From positions 1 through 41,391 of the forward strand of contig JAUZPM010000012.1 of the NCBI GenBank assembly GCA_030705925.1: a stretch of DNA of 41,391 nucleotides, read 5' to 3'. Below the pieces are notes generated by a model. That model did no database searches, was not told where the DNA came from, and saw nothing but the letters and a program-made list of their open reading frames with translations. The translations under genes were made by a program, and so were the position numbers. The stretch comes from Bacillota bacterium (lineage in GTDB: Bacteria; Bacillota; Clostridia; Oscillospirales; Feifaniaceae). Below are positions 1 through 8,950 of the stretch, piece by piece. Numbering within the stretch: the stretch's first letter is position 1; each line of letters opens with the position of its first letter.

Positions 1-985
1 CCGGTGAAAGCGTTCCCGAACTCAGCACAAGCGCTGATAGCTCATTATTTGAAGATGCCGCCCTTGTCACTTTAACAGTATATGTTTTCGTCGAGTTGTT
101 TTCAGCGGTTACTACGATTGTAACAGTATTGTCCCCGACTGAAAGCAAAATAGCTCCGGACTGATTGCCGCTTAAAACTGCCGTATTATTTACAGTGATA
201 CTTTTATATTTTGAGTCTGCCGCGACAGGGGTAACGTTTAAGCTTGTCTCACTGTTTGAGACTGAGGCAGTGTAAGATGTCGTATCAGATAAAAAGGCGG
301 GCGATAGCATTCCTGCACTAAGCGTCAGACCTGACAAATTCGCATTGGAAGAAAGCTCAGGAACCTGTGAATCCTGACGCGTGACCGTAACAATATAAGT
401 TTTAACGGTGTCATCTTCAGCTGTTACAACTATCGTTACAGTGTTAGAGCCGACATTTAGCGAAACAGGCAGCGATGTATTTCCGCTGAGCACTGAATAG
501 CTATTTATTGTTATTCCTTTATATTTCGGGTCAGCCGCAATCGGAGTGAACGCAACAGATGAAACGCCGTTTTCAACTGTTACGCTGTATGCTGTGGCAT
601 CAGCTGAAAATCCGGGTGAAAGTATTCCTGCACTCAATGCCAAGCCAGACAGATTAGCGTTGCTGGACTTTACCGGAGGAGCAGCCTGTCTTGTTACTGT
701 TATAGTATAAGTTTTCGCCGTTCCGTCCTCTGCTTTTACGAGCACCGCGAGAGTGTTTGCGCCCTCTGCCAAAGCGATAGCAGATGATGCTGTCCCGGAT
801 TTCAAACCAGAACCGTTTACCGTCATCCCAGAAATTTTAGTATCATTTGGCACAGCTGTAACAGTGACGGAGTCAACACTGTTTTCTACTGCTGCCGTAT
901 ATGTATAAACCGTCTTTGAAAAATCAGGAGATAGAGTGCCCGCACTTAAAACAAGTGACTTCAGCGTGGCATCTGAAGATTCAAC
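1..985 (-). repeat. Tandem cadherin-like domain repeats within the SLH gene
   Basis: Three full units and one partial unit of roughly 305-315 bp are visible, at about 985-675, 672-358, 357-49 and 48-1 (read on the minus strand). They correspond to PF12733-type beta-sandwich domains of about 100 residues. The units have diverged at DNA level but keep the same opening (Leu-Ser-x-Leu-x-Leu-Ser-x-Gly) and closing (Lys-Thr-Tyr-x-Val-Thr-Val-Thr-Arg) signatures. The array continues beyond the window. Confidence 0.8.
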
Positions 986-2344
986 GCTTCCTCCACCGCC
1001 TCCGCCGCCTCCGAAGCCGCCACCTCCGCCTCCGCCGGAGCTGCCTGAATCTGAAGATGGCTCTTTTATTGTTTTGCCCTCGGACCCGCCTGTGTATGTA
1101 TCGTCTCCTACCTTTACGCTCTTATTAGGATCAAGTGAAAGCGAATCAGGATATTTTTCAAACGATGTGTTTTCACCCTTTACGGTCGCACTGGTGATTT
1201 TTCCGTTTCCCGCGATCTTCACGCCGTCTGACATTACCGCCAGAGAATCAACCGTGCCGTTTATTGTAAGATTCGTTTCAGAGCCGTCTGTTACAAGACT
1301 TTCAACCGAACCTTTTACGGTCACCTTACTTCCGGGGTCAGTCAGTTCAACATTGCTGATGTTTCCGTCGATTATTACGTTGTTTCCTATTCTGACCGGA
1401 GTGTCGAATGTGCACTTAGAAAAATATACCCGAACATCGCTCGACTGTTTTGAGGCATATAATCCAGTTGCGGTCACATCGTTAAGATTGACCGTGCTAG
1501 TACCGCCTCCCTTGATGATAACATCACTCGATAATTTAGTGCCTTGCAGCGTAACCTCACCGTCACCGACGCCTTCTGTTATGTAAACGCTGCCGTCGAC
1601 AAACATGCCCCCAAGTTCTACACTAGGCGTATTTATAACTACATTCCCCTTGATGTTGTTATTAAAAGTGCCTTTTTCGGTAACGATCATAGCAATGATA
1701 TTATTTATGATAGTGATTGCCTCAGCTCTTGTAAGTCCGCTGTCACCGTGAAAATTTCCGTCATCCTTGCCGCCGATATAGCCGTTTACCGCAAGCGCCC
1801 TAACGCTGTCAGCCGACCAGCCCGGCATCAACCCGTCATCTGAAAAACTGGACTTATAGTCACCGCTTACTGACAGCATGAAAGCGCGAGCACATAACAC
1901 AGCCGCCTCATATCGGGTAATACTTTTGTCAGGCTGCGCATACCCGTTATCACCATATAATATTCCCGCTTTGCTCAGTTTCAAGATAACATCATGATAC
2001 CAGCTGCCACTGCTGACATCAGCATAATTCTCATTGCCGATTGTCTGATACTTCATGATTGCATCAAGTATCTTTGCAAACTGCGCGCGGGTCAGCAAAT
2101 CATCAGGTTTGAACGTGCCATCCGGAAATCCGCCAAGCACGCCAAGGCTACTCCATTTTTCTATCTGTTTTTCAGCCCAATGCCCCTTGGTATCACTAAA
2201 GCACTTGTCAACGCTTCCGACTACTCCGCTCGTATCATAAAATGAATCGACCGGAAGATGCGCAAATGCGTCGATCGGCATTAAAGACAGCAATAAAAAA
2301 AACGTCAGTAAATACGCTGTCGCCCTTTTGATTATTATATTCAT
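1..2344 (-). CDS. S-layer homology protein with cadherin-like repeats (N-terminal part, cut by window edge)
   Basis: The reading frame is open on the minus strand from an ATG at 2344 to the left edge (781 codons), so the C-terminus is missing. Translation shows a signal peptide (residues 1-28, ending AFA), three SLH domains (about 48-97, 107-156 and 167-218; e.g. GHWAEKQIEKW, FPDGTFKPD, LTRAQFAKIL), and a threonine/asparagine-rich region with short beta-helix-like repeats (about 225-415). A glycine-rich linker follows (about 433-453), then three cadherin-like beta-sandwich repeats (each starting like NANLSGLxLSAGxLSP and ending KTYTVTVTR) and the start of a fourth. SLH domains normally bind pyruvylated secondary wall polymer, so the protein is probably anchored on the cell surface with the repeats extended outward. 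The GAGGAGAG ribosome site sits just upstream of the ATG. The ligand and the C-terminal domains cannot be seen. Confidence 0.9.
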   Translation of the reverse strand, partial: MNIIIKRATAYLLTFFLLLSLMPIDAFAHLPVDSFYDTSGVVGSVDKCFSDTKGHWAEKQIEKWSSLGVLGGFPDGTFKPDDLLTRAQFAKILDAIMKYQTIGNENYADVSSGSWYHDVILKLSKAGILYGDNGYAQPDKSITRYEAAVLCARAFMLSVSGDYKSSFSDDGLMPGWSADSVRALAVNGYIGGKDDGNFHGDSGLTRAEAITIINNIIAMIVTEKGTFNNNIKGNVVINTPSVELGGMFVDGSVYITEGVGDGEVTLQGTKLSSDVIIKGGGTSTVNLNDVTATGLYASKQSSDVRVYFSKCTFDTPVRIGNNVIIDGNISNVELTDPGSKVTVKGSVESLVTDGSETNLTINGTVDSLAVMSDGVKIAGNGKITSATVKGENTSFEKYPDSLSLDPNKSVKVGDDTYTGGSEGKTIKEPSSDSGSSGGGGGGGFGGGGGGGGSVESSDATLKSLVLSAGTLSPDFSKTVYTYTAAVENSVDSVTVTAVPNDTKISGMTVNGSGLKSGTASSAIALAEGANTLAVLVKAEDGTAKTYTITVTRQAAPPVKSSNANLSGLALSAGILSPGFSADATAYSVTVENGVSSVAFTPIAADPKYKGITINSYSVLSGNTSLPVSLNVGSNTVTIVVTAEDDTVKTYIVTVTRQDSQVPELSSNANLSGLTLSAGMLSPAFLSDTTSYTASVSNSETSLNVTPVAADSKYKSITVNNTAVLSGNQSGAILLSVGDNTVTIVVTAENNSTKTYTVKVTRAASSNNELSALVLSSGTLSP

Positions 2345-2378
2345 GATTACTCTCCTCAAAACTTTTGCATTTGGTTTA

Positions 2379-2407
2379 AATATACAATATTAATATACTT
2401 AATTCAA
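2379..2407 (-). promoter_or_regulatory. Probable sigma-A promoter of the SLH gene
   Basis: On the minus strand, TTGAAT (2407-2402) and TATATT (2384-2379) are separated by 17 nt. The ATG is 35 nt downstream of the -10 box, with a good ribosome site between them. This is a near-consensus vegetative promoter judged by eye only. Confidence 0.55.
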
Positions 2408-2460
2408 CAGCTTTAAGGATAATCTATAAATCCATTATCCGATTTGTGAAATATAAACAA

Positions 2461-2491
2461 AAAAGCAACTGCCTTTTAAGCAGTTGCTTTC
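2461..2491 (-). terminator. Intrinsic terminator of rpmE
   Basis: An 11-bp perfect inverted repeat (AAAGCAACTGC / GCAGTTGCTTT) with a 7-nt loop lies 12 nt past the rpmE stop. A T-run follows it on the minus strand. Confidence 0.85.
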
Positions 2492-2503
2492 AACCTGATA
2501 TGA

Positions 2504-2707
2504 TTATTTATCAAGACCGAATCTCTTCTTGAATCTTTCAACACGACCGCCGGAATCAATAAGTTTCTGTTTACCGGTATAAAAAGGATGGCACTTTGAG
2601 CAAATATCAACCTTAAGATCCTGTTTTGTGGATGAAGTTTCGATCACCTCGCCGCACGCACATTTGATTGTTGTCGGCTTATAGTTCGGATGGATTCCTT
2701 CTTTCAT
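2504..2707 (-). CDS. rpmE: 50S ribosomal protein L31
   Basis: This 67-residue protein is a full-length L31 and sits on the surface of the large ribosomal subunit near the central protuberance. It starts MKEGIHPNY and ends in a basic helix (ERFKKRFGL). It carries the zinc-ribbon cysteines C16, C18, C36 and C39 (CAC and CSKC), so this is the zinc-containing form (RpmE, not YtiA/RpmE2). That form can act as a zinc store and is usually replaced by the cysteine-free paralogue under zinc starvation. The AGAGGTG ribosome site precedes the ATG, and a strong terminator follows the gene. It appears to be a single-gene unit. Confidence 0.97.
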   Translation of the reverse strand: MKEGIHPNYKPTTIKCACGEVIETSSTKQDLKVDICSKCHPFYTGKQKLIDSGGRVERFKKRFGLDK

Positions 2708-2748
2708 TCACATTCACCTCTTTTCGAACATTTCACATAGCAAATGAT

Positions 2749-2777
2749 ATATTAACATAGTTTATCAAAAAAATCAA
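2749..2777 (-). promoter_or_regulatory. Possible promoter of rpmE
   Basis: On the minus strand, TTGATT (2777-2772) and TAATAT (2754-2749) are 17 nt apart. Each box matches the vegetative consensus at 4 of 6 positions. The placement, 42 nt before the ATG, is reasonable, but the region is AT-rich and chance matches are likely. Confidence 0.4.
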
Positions 2778-2789
2778 CATTTTTTTATT

Positions 2790-3566
2790 TTATGAGCCTG
2801 ATGATTTGTAATGCCGCACCCCTAAACGCCACAATGCATAGCAGGGAATGGCAAATGGCAGGGCACAGAAAGGAAGCAGGATGTATAAAATATTCGTGCT
2901 GCGCCCCGTAAGATATAAAAAAGGGTAATACTGCACCAGTGCAAGAGGCACAGCGTATGTCAGAAATTTAAGCACTCCGCGTCCATATACAGAAATCGGA
3001 TATGCGCCGAATTCCCGTCCGCCGTCGGTGAAAATATTCATGAATTCCAGCCCCTCGATCGTGAAAAAACAAAGTCCTGCATATAAAAGGAAAAGTGAAG
3101 CAAACAGGACAGCGGCGCCTGCAATCATCAAAACGACAGTAAGTATCTTATCCCACGTCCAGTCGACTCCAGATGCGAAAACGGCATATACCAGTACTAT
3201 TATTGCCTGAAAAAGCCTGCCGAGTCTTGAAAATTCTATTCGTGATGCCAGCACCTGCATTATTTCGTTTCGCGGCCGTAAAAGCACCCTGTCGAATTCG
3301 CCCTTTGAAACCATCGAGCCGAAGGTGTCAAATCCTCTTGCGAAACACTCCGAAATCGTAAAACCCATCAAAACCGTCGAATAGCAGAGCATCACCTCCG
3401 AAAAAGAGAAGCCGTTCACGCTATGGAACCTTGAGAACATGAAATATATCCCCAAAAAAGCCGAAAATGCGACAAGGAACTGCCCTAAAGCCATCATAAA
3501 AAACGATGCTTTATACTGCATCGCAGACCGAAGCTGTATTGCAAAATATTTAAAATAAAGTTTCAT
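2790..3566 (-). CDS. ABC-2 type transporter permease (DUF990/PF06182-like)
   Basis: This is a 258-residue integral membrane protein with about six hydrophobic segments (near residues 20-45, 57-78, 115-132, 138-165, 195-215 and 225-250). The opening MKLYFKYFAIQLRS and the cytoplasmic segment KGEFDRVLLRPRN are typical of the ABC-2 permease family paired with a BcrA/YbhF-like ATPase. It is the last gene of a three-gene unit (ATPase, permease, permease), only 3 nt after the previous gene. The two permeases probably form a heterodimer for export. The substrate is unknown, since such exporters handle peptides, lipids or drugs. Function is inferred from family only. Confidence 0.85.
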   Translation of the reverse strand: MKLYFKYFAIQLRSAMQYKASFFMMALGQFLVAFSAFLGIYFMFSRFHSVNGFSFSEVMLCYSTVLMGFTISECFARGFDTFGSMVSKGEFDRVLLRPRNEIMQVLASRIEFSRLGRLFQAIIVLVYAVFASGVDWTWDKILTVVLMIAGAAVLFASLFLLYAGLCFFTIEGLEFMNIFTDGGREFGAYPISVYGRGVLKFLTYAVPLALVQYYPFLYLTGRSTNILYILLPFCALPFAIPCYALWRLGVRHYKSSGS

Positions 3567-3569
3567 ATC

Positions 3570-4373
3570 CTATCCCCCCTGCACTACGACACGAGTCAAA
3601 GCCTTTTTCATCAAAAGCCAGCCGCCGATTGTCATAGCCGCCGCCCAGAATATTTGAAGTGAAAGGCTTATCACAGCGTCACTGCCCGAAATGTTTCCGC
3701 AGTAGATCCTGAGCGGCACGTTCTGCATCGACGCAAAGGGCAAAGCCTCGAACACCTGGCGTATGCCGTCCGGCAAAAAAGGCAGCGGGACTATTCCGCC
3801 CGACAGCAGTTCGACGGCGGAGGTTGCAAGTATCCTTATGCCCTGTGGTGACATTGTGTAAAAGGTCGAAATATAAATAAGCATGCAGAATGCGACCGCC
3901 ACAAGAAGCCCCAGTAACAAGGACGGTATAAATAAAATTGCAGCTGTTACGCCTGACGGAAGCGAGAGCCCGTAGGGCGCGGGCAGCAGAGATGAAACGA
4001 CAAGGACTGGGACACAGCGCAGAAAAGCTCTAGACATGCGAGCGGCCATGTTTCTGGCAAACCACATGCCGTAAAGATCCGCCGGGCGGCAGAGCTCATA
4101 GGCGACGCCCCCGTCGGTTATCAGCGTAAAAATATCCGTCTCCATGAGCCATGTCATAAAGAGGGTCAAAAACGCCTGCTGAAGCCAGATATAGCTTGAA
4201 AGCTGTTTGAATCCCATCGGGAATGCGTCTGGGTTCGACTTGTAAAACGCATGAAAGAGCAGGATATTCATAAAGCCCCAGGCAAACTGGGTCGCGACCC
4301 CCGCCCATGCGGCGGCACGGTATTGAAGACCGCTTATGAACCTCATCTTAAAAAAGGAATAGTACTTTTTCAT
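3570..4373 (-). CDS. ABC-2 type transporter permease (second half of the pair)
   Basis: This 267-residue membrane protein belongs to the same family as its downstream neighbour and has the same layout: an N-terminal MKKYYSFFKMRFISGLQYR, six hydrophobic segments, and a loop with ITDGGVAYELCRPADLY that matches the GEFDRVLLRP loop of the partner. The ATG overlaps the stop of the ATPase gene (ATGA at 4370-4373), so translation is probably coupled. It very likely forms the membrane channel together with the 2790-3566 product. Confidence 0.85.
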   Translation of the reverse strand: MKKYYSFFKMRFISGLQYRAAAWAGVATQFAWGFMNILLFHAFYKSNPDAFPMGFKQLSSYIWLQQAFLTLFMTWLMETDIFTLITDGGVAYELCRPADLYGMWFARNMAARMSRAFLRCVPVLVVSSLLPAPYGLSLPSGVTAAILFIPSLLLGLLVAVAFCMLIYISTFYTMSPQGIRILATSAVELLSGGIVPLPFLPDGIRQVFEALPFASMQNVPLRIYCGNISGSDAVISLSLQIFWAAAMTIGGWLLMKKALTRVVVQGG

Positions 4374-5344
4374 ATATGATACTCCCGGTAGAGGTTAAGC
4401 ACCATCTCCTCCGCCGTCGCACCCGAAACGGAAATGTCGCTGACCGATAAACCCTCCGAGAGTTTTGAGATCGCCTCAGACATAGTAAGAAATCCGCTGT
4501 CCACCTCGACGGTTATCCGTCCCCTCTCCTCGCCGATGAGGGTAAGACCATGCGAAAGGCTCGGCTCGCCGCCGGAATACTCAATCGTAAGACGGCTGTT
4601 GCCACAAAAGCGCTCTTTGAGGTTTGCAAGCGGCCCATCAAGTAGTATTCGCCCCTTGCCGATAAGCAGTATTCGCTCGGCAAGTGCCTCGATATCCTGC
4701 ATGTCGTGCGTCGTAAGTATAACAGTCGTTCCTTTTTCCTTTCTGAGAGTTAAGACGAACTCTCTTACCGCAAGCTTTGAAACGGCGTCAAGCCCGATCG
4801 TCGGCTCGTCGAGAAAAAGAATACTAGGGCTGTGGAGCAGTGAAGCCGCGATCTCGCACCGCATACGCTGACCCAGTGAAAGCTGGCGCGCGGGCGTTTT
4901 CAGCAGGGTTTCGAGATGCAATAGGCTGCACAGCATATCAAGGTTCTTTTCGTATTCTTTTTCGGGCACCTTGTAGATATCTCTTAGAAGCTCGAAGGAA
5001 TCGATGACGGGTACATCCCACCAAAGCTGTGAACGCTGACCAAAAACGACGCCGATGTTTTTGACATGCTCTATCCGTTCTTTCCACGGCACCCGCCCGT
5101 TTATCACGCATGTTCCGCTGTCGGGGTGGAGTATGCCGCTCATTATCTTGATCGTGCTGCTTTTTCCCGCGCCGTTAGGCCCTATGTAGCCGATGATCTC
5201 CCCGTCGTCTACCGTGAACGTGATGTCCCGCAGAGCCTCAACAGTCTCCGTCTGCCTGTGAAAAAGCGCTTTTGTAGCAGCTTTAAAGCCCGCTTCACGG
5301 CGGGACACCTTAAAGCTTTTGCTGATATTCTCAAGTTTGATCAT
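4370..5344 (-). CDS. ABC transporter ATP-binding protein of the ABC-2 exporter
   Basis: This 324-residue ATPase has all the catalytic motifs of an ABC protein: Walker A GPNGAGKSS (55-63), signature LSLGQ (155-159), Walker B ILFLDEP (175-181) and the switch histidine in TTHD (H213). It is longer than a minimal ABC domain, with about 85 extra C-terminal residues that may be regulatory. It drives export through the two permeases encoded just downstream. The gene lies 9 nt after addA, so it may be transcribed with addBA. That linkage is probably one of transcription and not of function. Confidence 0.92.
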   Translation of the reverse strand: MIKLENISKSFKVSRREAGFKAATKALFHRQTETVEALRDITFTVDDGEIIGYIGPNGAGKSSTIKIMSGILHPDSGTCVINGRVPWKERIEHVKNIGVVFGQRSQLWWDVPVIDSFELLRDIYKVPEKEYEKNLDMLCSLLHLETLLKTPARQLSLGQRMRCEIAASLLHSPSILFLDEPTIGLDAVSKLAVREFVLTLRKEKGTTVILTTHDMQDIEALAERILLIGKGRILLDGPLANLKERFCGNSRLTIEYSGGEPSLSHGLTLIGEERGRITVEVDSGFLTMSEAISKLSEGLSVSDISVSGATAEEMVLNLYREYHI

Positions 5345-5353
5345 TTTACCCTC

Positions 5354-8300
5354 TTAAAGTCTTATCTCCTTTCCGAGATAAAAGGAGTATATGTATTTTT
5401 CATCCGCGCCCCTGCCCGTCGTCTCCTTCAAGGCGTAATCATAAAGCTCAAGCTGGACGCGGTATTTATCTATAAATTCCGCCTCTGTTTTTGCAAAATC
5501 GGTCTTAAAGTCGACAAGTATCTGCTTTCCATTCTCTTCAAATACGCAGTCTATGACCCCCTGTAGGATGATAGATTCGTCGATCGGCTCGGCAATATCT
5601 TCCCCTGTTATCGGTTTAAGCTCCGACACCGGCATTAATATGCTGAACTTCTTTTCACGAAACAGCCTGCCGCTTTTCATAAGTCTTTTGCCAAAACCGC
5701 TTTCGGCAAAAGACATTATCACTCCGATATCCACGGCTTCCTTCTGCTCTTCCGTTATATACTGCCCCATGTAGAGCCGCGAGAGCTCTTCTTTGACGCT
5801 CTTCGCATCTGAAAATCTGGAATAATCGGCATACTGCATTACCGAATGAAGCGCCGTTCCACGTTCAGCCGCCGTAAGCTTTCTAGCCTCCGTTATAAAG
5901 CGGGGGCGCTCAAACGCGATCTCTCTCGGCATCGGCGTGACCGAGCTTTCGACATCTTCTTCCTCAGTCATTTCTATAAGTTTCTTTATTTTCGTAACAG
6001 TGAGCTTTGTGGTCGTATGTGCCTCAGCCTCGTAAGGGTATACAAAATCGAGCCTTTGTTTTATTTCGTCCTCAAGAGCATAAGCGTCATATTCCGCTTT
6101 TTCAAATGTCTTTGTCTTTACGTTTTCCGGCGTTTCCGGCTTAGTTATCCTTACCGTGAAAAGCGAATCGTCCGTAACAGGCTCATACAAGGCGCCGCCA
6201 GCGTCGCAAAGCACCTTGCCGCACGGGTGATGCATAAGAGCGCTTATTATCCAGTGACCGTGACTGCCGCACTTGCGAAGATGGAAGGGCAACACCGCCC
6301 CGTTTGCCTCTGGGGAATAGTTAAACAGGTTTGCCCTAGGCGGGGCAGTCATCGTGATTATTAGCCTCTCTTTCGCGCGGGTCATCGCAACATAGAGTGT
6401 GCGCAGCTCTTCCGACAGCATCTCCGCCTCGTTTTTGAGCTTTGCGGCACGGCGCGCGAAAGTGTCGAACTCGACCATCCTGTCAAGATCCCGCAGCTTA
6501 AAACTCAGCCCCAGCGTCTTGTCTATTATCATAAAATTATTGAGATCCATTTTGTTAAAGCCGTGGGATGTATCTGCAAGAAAGACTATCGGAAACTCAA
6601 GCCCCTTTGATTTATGGAAGGTCATTATCCTCACAACGTCGCTGTTTTCGGAGAAAGCCTTGACGGACGGGATATCAGCTTCAGCCTGCTTCACACGCTC
6701 GATATAGCTGTTGAAATTGAATATTCCTTTAAACTCCGTTTCCTCAAACCTCTGAGCGTAGTCGTAAAGCAGGCGCAGGTTTGCCCGTTTAAGCTCGCCG
6801 TCCGTAAGCGCCCCCACGGCGTTCAGAAAGCCCGTGTCCTCGTAAATATAGTAAATCAGCCTGTCGACGCCCATGCTGCCGGCATATATCCGGTACTGCT
6901 CAAGCTTGTCGATGAAACTCTGACAGTGGCCGTCTCCGTTTTCCGCCGCTTTCACCACAGTGTCGTAAAAGGGTGCATCCATGTCGCACAGCCGAATCCT
7001 TGCAAGCTCGTCTGGCGTGAAACAGAATATCGGCGAGCGCATGACCGAGATAAGGTGCGTATCCTGAAGCGGATTATCTATCACCTGCAAAAGGGACAGC
7101 ATGACCGAAACCTCGCTTCTTCTGAAAAAGACGCTTGCCGTGTCGCTGTAGGTCGGTATGCCGTGCTCGCCCAGTACCCTTTCGAGAACAGCACACCGAC
7201 TGCTCAAACTGCGCATAAGAATCACGATATCACGGTAGCCTGCGGGTCTTAGCTCTCCGGTATTTTTATCATACACCTTTGTTCCGCTTTGAATAAGGCG
7301 CTGAATCCTCGCCGTGATATGGGCGCACTCTTTTTCAAACCGCTCGTCCGAGCTTGAGTCGCCGCCCTCTTCTTCGCAGTCGAGTATATCCACTTCCACG
7401 GGCATGTCGTCTTTGCAGTCGTAATAAGCCGCGCCAAAGCGCAGGCTTTCGACAGCGTCATAATCGACCTCGCCGAGGGTGCGGCTCATCGTCGTTTTGA
7501 ATATGAAGTTTGCCGCGTCTATTATGCACTTCCGGCTTCTGAAATTCGCCGCAAGGGACAGTTTTGCCCTGTCGTTATCCGTGCCGTCCATATCGGGATA
7601 GAGGTCTTTTTTCTGCATGAATATCTCCGGACACGCCTGTCTGAAACGGTATATGCTCTGTTTGACGTCTCCCACCATGAAAAGGTTGCCCTCGCCTCGG
7701 GATACGGCTCTAAAAATAACGTCCTGTATCTCGTTTGTATCCTGATACTCATCGACGAATATCTCCTCGAACTTTTTTGACATTTCTTTCGCGATATCCG
7801 TCTTTTCATAGCCGTTTTCGGTCTTTACCGCTAGAAGCCTTAAAGCGAAATGCTCCATATCGCTGAAATCGAGAAGCCCCTTTTCAAGCTTTGCCTTTGA
7901 AAACCTCGCCTTGAAATCGGACAGTATGCCGAATATGACTTTTGCGGCGGCATGCATGTCTGAAAAGTCATTTTTTATCTCTTCAGCTTTAAAGGAGAAC
8001 AGCTCTGTTACTTCTTTTATGATTTTCTTATATATTTCTCTTCCGTTTTTCACGTATTCTTTTGCGTTTTCGTCTATGCCCTTCTTTCGCGGTAAGCTGT
8101 CAAACCCGAAAGCCGTGAATGCGGCGGCGGCTTTGTCATAGCTTAAGCCACTTTGCAGGGCATTATAGAGGTCGGAAAGCTTTTCGCTGTCGCAGCTAAG
8201 CAGGTCTTTATAGATTGCACCCGCGTCGGGAAGCGTCGCTGTCAAATGCCCACACAGGCTTAATGCGTATGAGAGCGCCTGTTTTGCATAATCCATAACC

Positions 8301-8950
8301 GCTTTTCCATGAGGAGTCGAAAGCGGCTCGCAAAGGGCATATCGTTCAAGATCAATGCAATAGCCTTCAAGCGCATCGAGCGGCTCTGGCAATGATTCTA
8401 TCGCTTTTCTTACTTTCCAGAGCGTATCGACAAAACCGTTGTCATGTTTTGTTCCGCTGAACAGATCCACCGCTTTTGCGAAATCGCTGTCCTCGCCGTT
8501 TTTCTGATACCACTCCTCCAGCACATCCTCCATGATCTCGTTTGAAATAAGACCTATCTCGTTTTCATCGCCCACTCTGTATTTGGGCGGCAGGTTCAAA
8601 CGCTGGAAATTTTTCTTGATTACATCTATGCAAAAGCCGTGCACTGTGTCGATATGCGCTCTGCCTATACGTATCAGCTGATTTTGAAGGTGCCTGTCCG
8701 ACGGTCTTTGCGCAATTTTTTCATATATCGCGGTGCTTATCTTCTCACGCATTTCCGATGCCGCCGCATTCGTGAAGGTCACTATAAGGAAATCGTCTAT
8801 ATTTGCGGGATCTTTTTCATCGGTGACACGCCGTATGATTCTCTCTACAAGGACGGCGGTCTTTCCGCTTCCAGCCGCCGCAGAAACGAGCAGGGTCCTT
8901 CCCCTGTCGCTTATCGCTTTGCTTTGCTCGTCAGTCCATTTAACGCCCAT
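5354..8950 (-). CDS. addA: ATP-dependent helicase/nuclease subunit A
   Basis: AddA is the helicase and 3'-strand nuclease subunit of AddAB, the Gram-positive counterpart of RecBCD. The enzyme resects double-strand breaks to Chi and loads RecA. Visible UvrD-family motifs are Walker A AAAGSGKTAV near the N-terminus, VDEYQDTN (motif II), GDVKQSIYRFR, NFRS, the HKSKGLEFPIV motif V region and YVAMTRAKERL (motif VI). The C-terminal nuclease domain has GTALHSVMQ, GVIDCVF, VDFKTD and QLELYDYAL, so both activities look intact. I place the start at the ATG at 8950 (1198 residues): GAGGGG lies 7 nt upstream, whereas TTG codons further up lack a ribosome site. It overlaps the end of addB by 11 nt. Confidence 0.96.
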   Translation of the reverse strand: MGVKWTDEQSKAISDRGRTLLVSAAAGSGKTAVLVERIIRRVTDEKDPANIDDFLIVTFTNAAASEMREKISTAIYEKIAQRPSDRHLQNQLIRIGRAHIDTVHGFCIDVIKKNFQRLNLPPKYRVGDENEIGLISNEIMEDVLEEWYQKNGEDSDFAKAVDLFSGTKHDNGFVDTLWKVRKAIESLPEPLDALEGYCIDLERYALCEPLSTPHGKAVMDYAKQALSYALSLCGHLTATLPDAGAIYKDLLSCDSEKLSDLYNALQSGLSYDKAAAAFTAFGFDSLPRKKGIDENAKEYVKNGREIYKKIIKEVTELFSFKAEEIKNDFSDMHAAAKVIFGILSDFKARFSKAKLEKGLLDFSDMEHFALRLLAVKTENGYEKTDIAKEMSKKFEEIFVDEYQDTNEIQDVIFRAVSRGEGNLFMVGDVKQSIYRFRQACPEIFMQKKDLYPDMDGTDNDRAKLSLAANFRSRKCIIDAANFIFKTTMSRTLGEVDYDAVESLRFGAAYYDCKDDMPVEVDILDCEEEGGDSSSDERFEKECAHITARIQRLIQSGTKVYDKNTGELRPAGYRDIVILMRSLSSRCAVLERVLGEHGIPTYSDTASVFFRRSEVSVMLSLLQVIDNPLQDTHLISVMRSPIFCFTPDELARIRLCDMDAPFYDTVVKAAENGDGHCQSFIDKLEQYRIYAGSMGVDRLIYYIYEDTGFLNAVGALTDGELKRANLRLLYDYAQRFEETEFKGIFNFNSYIERVKQAEADIPSVKAFSENSDVVRIMTFHKSKGLEFPIVFLADTSHGFNKMDLNNFMIIDKTLGLSFKLRDLDRMVEFDTFARRAAKLKNEAEMLSEELRTLYVAMTRAKERLIITMTAPPRANLFNYSPEANGAVLPFHLRKCGSHGHWIISALMHHPCGKVLCDAGGALYEPVTDDSLFTVRITKPETPENVKTKTFEKAEYDAYALEDEIKQRLDFVYPYEAEAHTTTKLTVTKIKKLIEMTEEEDVESSVTPMPREIAFERPRFITEARKLTAAERGTALHSVMQYADYSRFSDAKSVKEELSRLYMGQYITEEQKEAVDIGVIMSFAESGFGKRLMKSGRLFREKKFSILMPVSELKPITGEDIAEPIDESIILQGVIDCVFEENGKQILVDFKTDFAKTEAEFIDKYRVQLELYDYALKETTGRGADEKYIYSFYLGKEIRL

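Noticed and set aside
936-1586. 216-codon plus-strand frame with a proline-rich stretch
   Set aside because: It is the antisense of the glycine-rich linker and beta-helix-like region of the SLH gene; the minus frame has a signal peptide and recognisable domains.
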